Origin: Hippophae tibetana
Taxonomy: Eukaryota > Streptophyta > Magnoliopsida > Rosales > Elaeagnaceae
Assembly (NCBI GenBank): GCA_037013495.1
Contig: CM072801.1
Coordinates: forward strand, 73,083,816 to 73,147,815
DNA: 64,000 nucleotides
Reading direction: 5' to 3'
The notes under the pieces were generated by a model. It did not search any database. It had not been told where the DNA came from and saw only the letters and a program-made list of their open reading frames with translations. Position numbers and translations under genes: made by a program. Shown piece by piece: positions 23,770 through 31,919 of the stretch; position 1 is the stretch's first letter; every line of letters starts with the position of its first letter.

Positions 23770-25635
23770 TGATGAACGAAAACCGGCATCGCCGATTCCC
23801 GCAAATACTTTGGTTTTAATATTTATAAAACTCTCGCAAGTGCACGAATCATTTCGTAGAAAATGATAAGTATACTCCCAAGGTCGATCTAAGGAAGGAA
23901 TGTGTGTGGTTTTTAATTTATTATTCAAACTTTTAAAAACGAAATTAAATCCTAAACATCCTGTCACGATATTTTGGGGTTTTGTGTTTTTAATCTAATT
24001 ACATAAAATTAAACATAGATTCAATAAACATTTATGCAAATTTTATCATTTATAATGGCGGAGTATTTATGGATATAATAACTAAGTTAATTATGCTTGC
24101 TCATATTATCTAGGTTATTAAGGATATGAATTGATATTTATTGATTCTCCCTTTTTTGTATGAATACCACCTTTGGTGGGGTTAGATATTCTTTGTTAAC
24201 TAAACAAATCAATTAACACCTATGGGTGGGGTTGATAACTAATTTGCTTAATTAAATTAATTCCTTTTTCTAAGAGATTGAAAATGAACCATTTAAATGC
24301 CACCTTTGGTGGGGTTAGACAGTTTAAACTTTATTCAAGGTGTCCAAATTAAACCCAAGAATTTAGTTATCCGAGTACTAACTTTCAAGTTTTAAAACCA
24401 CTACCGAAAACATGTTGTCAATACATTTTCAGATAATAATTCTTATAAAAACTTTTGAAATAGAGCTTCACTCTAACTACCGGGCGATTGTACCATCAAA
24501 TAAAAGAGCACTACTCTAAATCAGACCGGATAACTAAACCTTAAAATCTAATTTTCAGGTTTAAGTTTGTAATGAAAAATAATATATTTCTCTCTAACAT
24601 TCTTAATATAAAATCATGAATAAAAATAAAATCAATTCATTTTAGAGATTTTTACCTATTTAATATTTCGCAAGCATAACAACGTTATTATTACATCATG
24701 TTTACTAAATAGCCAGCACAGTTAAATTTAACCACAGACAAATTAAATATAACATGTAAGAATAAAGCATAAAAATAACTGTAAAGAAAATAAAATCCTT
24801 ACAGAACTTCGACGCTATTCCCGTTGCTGGAAAAACTCCAAGCGGAATTTGCACTCCCATTTATTGAATCAAAAAGCTAAAATATTACAAAAACATAACT
24901 AGTTCTTCCCAAAAAGGGAAGAACTCTAAAACTAAGAGAAATTAACTAAAAACTAAGAAAAACTAAAAAAACCTAAAAATCTAAGAAAAGAGAGACAGAA
25001 ATAAGAGAGAAGTGTGTTTTGAAGGTGTATTTTGAAGTTAAGGGAAGGGGGGGGGGGGGTATTTATAGGTGAGGATGAAGAGAAAAAGTAGAGAAAAAAA
25101 TGTTAAAAAAATGTAAAAACGCGGATTATTGATTGCTGACGTCATTTGATGACGTCAGCATGACATGGGGCGGCTGCACAGTACCGGGTATGAACAGTGC
25201 CGAGTCTGATGAACAGTACCGGGGTATGAACAGTGCCGAGTCTGATGAACAGTAACCGCGGATGAACAGTGCCGCGCGCTGCTGCTTGGGGCGGTGCTGG
25301 GCGCTGGGGCGCGGCGGCCGGGCGGCGCGGCGGCGCGTTTTTCTCCTTTTTGACATTTTTGACCTTTTTGACCCATTTTGTCCAATTTTTCCACATTTGT
25401 CGACCTTTCCGCGTTTATTTATTAATATATTTGTGATGTATTGCTTCCAGTATTCCTCTTTGAGTTTTTAAGTTGCGTTTTTAAGCCAAAATACCTGAAA
25501 AACAATAAAAATACCCGTGATTCCGAAAAAGACAAATTTATATAAATATATGATAAAACATATAAATATATATATTTTTAATCAATTAATGTGCATAAAA
25601 TCATGGTTATTTTAGTGCTTTTTGAGCACTCATCA
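23770..25635 (-). mobile_element. Solo LTR 2 (1866 bp)
   Basis: Nearly identical to solo LTR 1; the length difference is the G-run (13 G at 25047-25059 against 10 G). It is flanked by GTTAC at 23765-23769 and 25636-25640. It shares private marks with LTR 1 that the full-length element lacks: the long G-run, GAGAGACAGAAAT (about 24993) and CCGCGTTTATT (about 25409). LTRs 1 and 2 are therefore sister copies produced by tandem duplication, not independent insertions. Confidence 0.95.
25060..25159 (-). promoter_or_regulatory. Promoter of solo LTR 2
   Basis: Contains the TATA box (25060-25067) and the TGACGTCA palindrome (25135-25159), with 36-bp repeats upstream on the minus strand (units at 25189 and 25225). 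If active, it would transcribe leftwards through the LTR and into the satellite monomer at 23107-23769. Confidence 0.6.
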
Positions 25636-26298
25636 GTTACAGCAGTTCATAAATTTCAAAACAAAAAGAAGTTATCAATTGGGATTGAAACTGTAAACTG
25701 TCATAACTTTTGACTCGTATATCGAAACGACTATTATAATATATCAAATCGAAACATATTTCCATACATAAAAAACACACTATAGTACTAGTTTTTCTAT
25801 TCTCATATTTTAACCCAAATTCAATCGTTTACACTACTTATAGACGTCTTAAAATGTGGTCTCACCCTATTACCTTGTTTTCTATTCTTGTTCTTTCAGA
25901 TTGCAATTCTATGATCTTAACCATGTTTTAAGAAATTCAACCTTGCATATTCTTTGTGTTCCTAGGTACATATGTTGTCCGCGAAATGGTTTTGCATTGT
26001 TTTGTATCATAGCCTTGGTTGCTGAAAATGGTTTATCTATCTTTATTTTTCTTTTGTTTGAATTTTAGTTTTATAAAAATTTGTCCTTTGATTGTTTTCT
26101 GCTTTCTTAAGTGAGAAATCACGAAAAAAGAATTAAATTGTGTCTTGCAAGTTGAGTGTTTTCTTTCTATTTTGTTGTCATTCTTTTCCTATTTGGATTT
26201 CATTTCGTAGCTTTCCTTAGTTTCGCGGTATTTTTTTCTCGTTATTTCATTTTTGTGTTCAACCTATCTATGTTTTTTGAAAAAAGAAGGAAAGTTAC
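25636..26298. repeat. Single chimeric satellite monomer between solo LTR 2 and the full element
   Basis: 663 bp, with the same structure and same junction as the monomer at 23107-23769: right-flank type up to GGTCTCACCC (about 25858-25867), D-type from 25878. The identical breakpoint shows that this unit and the previous one are copies of a single recombination product. GTTAC at 25636-25640 and 26294-26298 borders the adjoining LTRs. Confidence 0.9.
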
Positions 26299-28228
26299 TG
26301 ATGAACGAAAACCGGCATCGCCGATTCCCGCAAATACTTTGGTTTTAATATTTATAAAACTCTCGCAAGTGCACGAATCATTTCGTAGAAAATGATAAGT
26401 ATACTCCCAAGGTCGATCTAAGGAAGGAATGTGTGTGGTTTTTAATTTATTATTCAAACTTTTAAAAACGAAATTAAATCCTAAACATCCTGTCACGATA
26501 TTTTGGGGTTTTGTGTTTTTAATCTAATTACATAAAATTAAACATAGATTCAATAAACATTTATGCAAATTTTATCATTTATAATGGCGGAGTATTTATG
26601 GATATAATAACTAAGTTAATTATGCTTGCTCATATTATCTAGGTTATTAAGGATATGAATTGATATTTATTGATTCTCCCTTTTTTGTATGAATACCACC
26701 TTTGGTGGGGTTAGATATTCTTTGTTAACTAAACAAATCAATTAACACCTATGGGTGGGGTTGATAACTAATTTGCTTAATTAAATTAATTCCTTTTTCT
26801 AAGAGATTGAAAATGAACCATTTAAATGCCACCTTTGGTGGGGTTAGACAGTTTAAACTTTATTCAAGGTGTCCAAATTAAACCCAAGAATTTAGTTATC
26901 CGAGTACTAACTTTCAAGTTTTAAAACCACTACCGAAAACATGTTGTCAATATATTTTCAGATAATAATTCTTATAAAAACTTTTGAAATAGAGCTTCAC
27001 TCTAACTACTGGGCGATTGTACCATCAAATAAAAGAGCACTACTCTAAATCAGACCGGATAACTAAACCTTAAAATCTAATTTTCAGGTTTAAGTTTGTA
27101 ATGAAAAATAATATATTTCTCTCTAACATTCTTAATATAAAATCATGAATAAAAATAAAATCAATTCATTTTAGAGATTTTTACCTATTTAATATTTCGC
27201 AAGCATAACAACGTTATTATTACATCATGTTTACTAAATAGCCAGCACAGTTAAATTTAACCACAGACAAATTAAATATAACATGTAAGAATAAAGCATA
27301 AAAATAACTGTAAAGAAAATAAAATCCTTACAGAACTTCGACGCTATTCCCGTTGCTGGAAAAACTCCAAGCGGAATTTGCACTCCCATTTATTGAATCA
27401 AAAAGCTAAAATATTACAAAAACATAACTAGTTCTTCCCAAAAAGGGAAGAACTCTAAAACTAAGAGAAATTAACTAAAAACTAAGAAAAACTAAAAAAA
27501 CCTAAAAATCTAAAAAAAGAGAGAAAGAAATAAGAGAGAAGTGTGTTTTGAAGGTGTATTTTGAAGTTAAGGGAATGGGGGTATTTATAGGTGAGGATGA
27601 AGAGAAAAAGTAGAGAAAAAAATGTTAAAAAAATGTAAAAACGCGGATTATTGATTGCTGACGTCATTTGATGACGTCAGCATGACATGGGGCGGCTGCA
27701 CAGTACCGGGTATGAACAGTGCCGAGTCTGATGAACAGTATCGGGGTATGAACAGTGCCGAGTCTGATGAACAGTACCCGCGGATGAACAGTGCCGAGTC
27801 TGATGAACAGTACCGGGGTATGAACAGTGCCGAGTCTGATGAACAGTAACCGCGGATGAACAGTGCCGCGCGCTGCTGCTTGGGGCGGTGCTGGGCGCTG
27901 GGGCGCGGCGGCCGGGCGGCGCGGCGGCGCGTTTTTCTCCTTTTTGACATTTTTGACCTTTTTGACCCATTTTGTCCAATTTTTCCATATTTGTCGACCT
28001 TTCCGCATTTATTTATTAATATATTTGTGATGTATTGCTTCCAGTATTCCTCTTTGAGTTTTTAAGTTGCGTTTTTAAGCCAAAATACCTGAAAAACAAT
28101 AAAAATACCCGTGATTCCGAAAAAGACAAATTTATATAAATATATGATAAAACATATAAATATATATATTTTTAATCAATTAATGTGCATAAAATCATGG
28201 TATTTTAGTGCTTTTTGAGCACTCATCA
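26299..28228 (-). mobile_element. 3' LTR of the full-length element (1930 bp)
   Basis: Same ends (TGATGA...TCATCA) as the solo LTRs. It is longer because its 36-bp minisatellite has four units. Private changes include TATATTTTC at about 26950, CTACTGGGC at about 27006 and a run of A near 27513. Because the element is on the minus strand, this left LTR is its 3' LTR. TATA box at 27582-27589, TGACGTCA palindrome at 27657-27681, leader hairpin at 27430-27454. Confidence 0.92.
27711..27866 (-). repeat. Expanded U3 minisatellite: four 36-bp units plus partial
   Basis: Units start at 27711, 27747, 27783 and 27819, with a partial fifth at 27855. Units 1, 2 and 4 start with T and unit 3 (after CCCGCGG) with G, so the array looks like a duplicated pair of units. 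The other LTRs have two units. This shows replication slippage or unequal exchange within U3. Confidence 0.85.
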
Positions 28229-28240
28229 CAACCCCCAACC
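28229..28240 (-). other. Polypurine-like tract next to 3' LTR
   Basis: The minus strand reads GGTTGGGGGTTG immediately before the 3' LTR start TGATGA. A G-rich tract abutting the 3' LTR is where plus-strand DNA synthesis is primed in LTR elements. It is not a pure purine run (it contains T), so the assignment rests mainly on position. Confidence 0.6.
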
Positions 28241-28241
28241 A

Positions 28242-28271
28242 GCTTCTTGCTAGTCCCTTAGCAAGAGAAGC
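28242..28271 (-). other. Stem-loop adjoining the polypurine tract
   Basis: GCTTCTTGCTA (28242-28252) pairs with TAGCAAGAGAAGC (28259-28271): 11 base pairs with a two-base bulge and a 6-base loop. It lies directly upstream of the polypurine tract on the sense strand. A structural role in priming or RNA processing is possible but unproven. Confidence 0.5.
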
Positions 28272-29829
28272 GATAAAAACTAAAAATTAAACTATCCTAA
28301 ATCACTTTCGTGGATTGAAACGGTTGCATTTAGCCTATGCAACAAGCCGTTAAACCCCTAGGTTGCCCTAGTGGACGAGTTTGAGTCTCGTGAGGGTTTT
28401 CAGTAATGATACCCACAAACATTGAACTAACTGTAAAAATCAAAAGAAACTATAAAAACAATCAAATCAAAAACTACAATTACAACACAATCAATAATTA
28501 ATTTAAGAATAAAAGAAAACAACATATCACAAAAATATCTCATACTTTTTAATCTCCTTTAAGATCATAATTAAAATCTCAAGCATAAGTTATTTTAATC
28601 TCTTTAAACAATCATGATTTTATTATAATAATTAGTCGAAAATCATTTTCATATTTCATTTCAAAAATGTATCAATTTAATTTTACCCAATTTCAGTGTC
28701 ATGAATCAGAATTCGCTTCGACTCTATTCCTCACAAGTCAATACTCTCAAAGCACTAAATCCTATGGGTTCAAACACTCATACTAATTTATATGCGAAAG
28801 AGTTGATGTATAGAAATGAACTAATAGGTTCGCATATGTATAAAAAAATAAAGGCTCAAAGTGTTATTTTAACATTGATCTCATGAAAGGAATCGAATGT
28901 ATAAATTATAAAGATATCATATATAAAAATTATTTTTATGCATAAATCAAACTCATTAAGAAAGAATTTCAAGATATATGCTTTTTACAAATGAAGAAAT
29001 TGCAATGACTTTTTAGGGAATTACTTCCTATATATTTCTTTTGTAATTAGCCTTTACTCACAACTTTGTAGGCAATGTGGGTCATAGTATGTAGATGATA
29101 CTATAATTTTTTTATCTCTCTATTTTTTTTTTCTGAAGATTTTTTTTTTTCAATATATGTATTTTTTTAGAGAGTCAACCCATGTACAGATTGTACAATT
29201 TTTTGGATTTTGGTGAGTGGTTAATTTTGTGGCTTTTCTGTTTGATCTTGGTTTAGGTAACCCCAGATATGTCTTTTTGTTTTTGTAGCAGTCATGCATA
29301 AATGAGATATAAGCATATACTATCAATTTCTACTCAAATCATTTAATCTAAACAAAAATAATAATAAAAATATATGATACTCTATTAAGATGAGAAAAAA
29401 TTCATACATTCAATGCTAATACCTATAGAGATCATCTAAAAATTTGAATAAATAAGAAATGTGTTTGGAGTAGAAAAAATATATATATTTCACTCTGAAT
29501 AAAAGAATTTAGGCTCAAATTATATCTCACAAGGGTAGTCTCCACTAAAAAAAAATTCATAAACACCAATTTTGGGTTTAATATAATTTCCACATTTTAT
29601 CAAGAAATACTAGTTATGACAAAAACTAACTAATTATCAAAAATAATTACAAAATATTTCATGATATGTTTTCAAAAATTAATCTAACAGTACAAAAGAC
29701 TTAATTATTTACTTAAATTTGATTTAAAGAAATGATAAATTTTTGTGAGAAAATATTTAAATTTTTTTTTTTTAATTTTTAAATTGTTAAATCTTTTTTT
29801 TTTCTTTCTAATTAAGCATGGTAACTTTT
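28272..29829 (-). other. Non-coding internal region of the element, AT-rich part
   Basis: About 1.56 kb without a credible gene on either strand; the longest frame is 61 codons (28701-28886) and resembles nothing I know. Content is AT-rich with T tracts at 29124-29165 and 29761-29810. I see no tandem repeat and no tRNA. It may be a decayed or replaced 3' part of the internal domain. Confidence 0.6.
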
Positions 29830-29843
29830 CACCACCCCCAACC
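29830..29843 (-). other. Second polypurine-like tract inside the element
   Basis: The minus strand reads GGTTGGGGGTGGTG, nearly the same as the tract at 28229-28240, but 1.6 kb upstream of the 3' LTR. It could be an internal priming site or the relic of a former 3' end that was displaced when the segment between was added. Both explanations are inference. Confidence 0.45.
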
Positions 29844-30114
29844 TAGAACTTACATTGTCCTCAATGTAACAACTGTAAATTAAAGATAAAGAGAAAAGAG
29901 AAGAAATATTACCTATTTTCTGAGAATGTGTAAGTAGTAATGGAGAAATGCAGGTGCATCCATCATATTCATTATTAAAGTGTATACAGACAGATTGCTG
30001 TAAACTTCTAACATCTCAACAAATATTTTTAGTTTTAACAATTTAAAAATTATTAAACTAAAATGAACAATCAAATTAAGTAAATAAAATAAATAACAGA
30101 AAATTACCTAAAAT

Positions 30115-30163
30115 GATGGGTTGCCTCCCATCCAGCGCTTAGTTTAACGTCTTAGCAAGACGT
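30115..30163 (-). other. Two adjacent small hairpins (GATGGG and ACGTCTT arms)
   Basis: GATGGG (30115-30120), a 6-base loop and CCCATC (30127-30132); then ACGTCTT (30147-30153), AGC and AAGACGT (30157-30163). The minus strand reads GGGAGGCAACCC across the first. From memory this motif recurs near the 3' end of plant Ty3/gypsy elements, but I cannot verify that here. Confidence 0.5.
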
Positions 30164-30257
30164 AACTTGGGGATTACCTCTTAAGTAAACTCAATGTCCC
30201 CTCATCATTGAGTCAATCATACCTACAAGTAAGACAATGTTGTCTACCTATACTGTT

Positions 30258-30316
30258 TCAAACATGCCCTATTGACTTTTAAATTTTTCTGTACCAAAAA
30301 CTAAGGGCATGCTTGA
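30258..30316 (-). other. 13-bp stem with 33-nt loop in the internal region
   Basis: Arms TCAAACATGCCCT (30258-30270) and AGGGCATGCTTGA (30304-30316). Only one position (30262 with 30312) is not Watson-Crick. It is A-C on the + strand but U-G, a valid wobble, on the minus strand, the element's sense strand. Confidence 0.6.
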
Positions 30317-30334
30317 GGGTTTTAGATAACCCAC

Positions 30335-30386
30335 ATCTAGGTGCAAATCAAATAATTAAGGCTTCATAACACAATTGTACCTAGAT
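30335..30386. other. Further inverted repeat, ATCTAGGT/ACCTAGAT arms
   Basis: ATCTAGGTGCAAAT (30335-30348) is complementary to AATTGTACCTAGAT (30373-30386) at 12 of 14 positions. One of the two mismatches would be a wobble on the + strand, so unlike its neighbours it gives no support for the minus strand. It is a weaker case, listed because it lies between two better ones. Confidence 0.35.
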
Positions 30387-30489
30387 CAAGCAAAGAAACT
30401 AACTCTTGAGATTAAAAATTTAAAATTTTTGAGATAGTTTCAAATTTTTTTTTTTTTAAGGTTAAAATAACATAATTAGTATTAACCAA

Positions 30490-30609
30490 GAGTGCTCCCA
30501 GGAAAGAATGGTGGGGCAAAGGCTCCTTAAATACCATCCTCCTAGACAGAGCAACGTTCCCAGGAAAGACTAGTGGCACAAAGGCTTCCAAGAACTAGTC
30601 TCCTAGACA
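30490..30609 (-). repeat. Tandem pair of ~62-bp hairpin units
   Basis: Two diverged copies share the blocks CCCAGGAAAGA, CAAAGGCT and CTCCTAGACAGA. Each has 8-bp arms at the same place: AGAATGGT (30505-30512) with ACCATCCT (30533-30540), and AGACTAGT (30567-30574) with ACTAGTCT (30594-30601). The arm sequences differ between copies but remain complementary; the single odd pair in the first copy is a G-U wobble on the minus strand. This is what a conserved RNA structure looks like. Confidence 0.65.
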
Positions 30610-30639
30610 GAACTCCCTTATATCTTTACTTTTCATGTT

Positions 30640-30960
30640 ATTAAAGTTAAGTTAATTAAGTTATATTAAGTAAAAATTTAAGTTAATTAAGTAAAAGAAA
30701 ATCTAAGTTAATTAAGTTAAGTTAATTAAAAAGCTAAGTTGGTTAAGTTAAAAAAATCTAAATTAATTAAAAAGGTAAGTTAATCAAAGTTAATTAAAAA
30801 GTTTAAGTTAATTAAGTTAAGTTAATTAAAAAACTAAGTTAAAAATCTAAGTTAGTTAAGTAAAAAAAAATCTAAGTTAATTAAAAAGTTAAGTTAATTA
30901 AGTTAAGTAAACTAAAAATCTAAGTTAATTAAGTTAATGAAAAATCTAAGTTAATAAAAA
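30640..30960. repeat. Low-complexity AAGTTAATTAAGTT-type repeats
   Basis: Irregular reiteration of AAGTTAATTAAG and AAAAATCTAAGTT over about 320 bp. It is degenerate simple-sequence DNA with no coding potential. Confidence 0.8.
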
Positions 30961-31140
30961 TTAAGAGAAAAAAAAAATAGTTAAAGAAAATAAAAATAAT
31001 AATAATAAAATTAAAAAAATAAAATTAAAAATAAAAATAAATAAAATTAAAATTGAAATAAAATAAAATAAAATAAAATAAAGTTAAGATTTTAAATAAA
31101 AACTTAAAATTAAATGAAAATTAAAAATTATGTTTTTTTT
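30961..31140. repeat. A-rich simple sequence (AAATA/AAAT runs)
   Basis: Runs such as AAATAAAATAAAAT and AATAATAATAA in an otherwise A-only background. Nothing else is visible here. Confidence 0.75.
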
Positions 31141-31170
31141 ATTTATTATTTTTTTTTCAAATTTTTTTTT

Positions 31171-31505
31171 TACTATTCATGAATTGTAATTTTATTTTGC
31201 TATCTACACTATAAATTTTATTTATTTATTTCATTTTAAATTTTTGAAATTTTAAATTTTTTTTTTACCCTTTTTTTTTACTATTCATGAACGGTAATTT
31301 TATTTTACTATTCACGCTATATTATTTCTTATTAACTTAAATTTTTGTTTTTGTTTTTGTTTTTGTTTGGTTTTTTTTTTTATTCATGAACGGTAATTTT
31401 ATTTGACTATTTACACTATACTATTTTTTATCTTAAATTTTTTTTATGTTTTTAAGTTTTAAAATATATATATTTTTTTTTACTATTCATGAACGGTAAA
31501 ATTTT
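31171..31505 (-). repeat. Four ~100-bp tandem units with ATTCATGAACGGTAA
   Basis: The core TACTATTCATGAACGGTAAT, with variants, occurs at about 31171, 31279, 31379 and 31481 (spacing 108, 100 and 102 bp). In the first three units TTTTATTT and a CTATTYAC-like block follow. T-runs of 8-12 bases precede each core. On the sense strand it lies just downstream of the PBS, in the leader of the internal region. The TGAAC core resembles the ATGAACAGT of the U3 minisatellite, but common origin is not established. Confidence 0.65.
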
Positions 31506-31689
31506 TTTTTTACTTCAAATTTCAAATTTCTAAATTATTTTACAATTAAAAAAAAAAAATTTATTTTTTTTTTTATTTTTTTTATTTATTATGAATTTTG
31601 AAATTTGATTATTATTAAAATATCACAATTATTTACAGCACAAAAATGTTTTTTAAAATTTTGATAAATAATTTAAAAACGCTATTCCT

Positions 31690-31707
31690 TCCCCGGCAAC
31701 GGCGCCA
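31690..31707 (-). other. Primer-binding site, complementary to tRNA-Asp
   Basis: The minus strand reads TGGCGCCGTTGCCGGGGA, 18 bases complementary to the 3' end of plant tRNA-Asp(GTC), including CCA (tRNA sequence from memory). It lies 6 nt from the LTR-end sequence at 31714. It fixes the element's orientation (minus) and identifies 31920-33799 as the 5' LTR. Confidence 0.88.
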
Positions 31708-31919
31708 AAAACTTGATGAACGAAAACCGGCATCGCCGATTCCCGCAAATACTTTGGTTTTAATATTTATAAAACTCTCGCAAGTGCACGAATCATTTCG
31801 TAGAAAATGATAAGTATACTCCCAAGGTCGATCTAAGGAAGGAATGTGTGTGGTTTTTAATTTATTATTCAAACTTTTAAAAACGAAATTAAATCCTAAA
31901 CATCCTGTCGCCAAAAACT
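31704..31919 (-). repeat. 206-bp tandem duplication of the LTR/PBS junction
   Basis: The block from GCCAAAAACT (31704-31713) through the terminal 196 bp of the LTR (31714-31909) is followed directly by a second GCCAAAAACT (31910-31919) and then the 5' LTR proper. On the sense strand this gives LTR end, 10-nt spacer with 3 PBS bases, a second LTR end, spacer, then the intact PBS. The new joint is CTGTC/GCCAA with almost no microhomology. The outer copy keeps GATTCCCGC like the other LTRs, whereas the 5' LTR itself has GATCTTCGC. Cause: slippage or template switching (inference). Confidence 0.85.

Larger units (their letters stand above)
21244..26298. repeat. Composite tandem repeat: (LTR + one monomer) x 2
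   Basis: Two head-to-tail units of 2526 and 2529 bp, each an LTR followed by one chimeric monomer; a third LTR with the same left flank opens the full-length element at 26299. The LTR has become part of a new, longer satellite-like unit. Confidence 0.9.

Noticed and set aside
28701..28886. 61-codon frame inside the retrotransposon as a possible gene fragment
   Set aside because: It is isolated, on the strand opposite to the element, and shows no motif of gag, protease, RT, RNase H or integrase.
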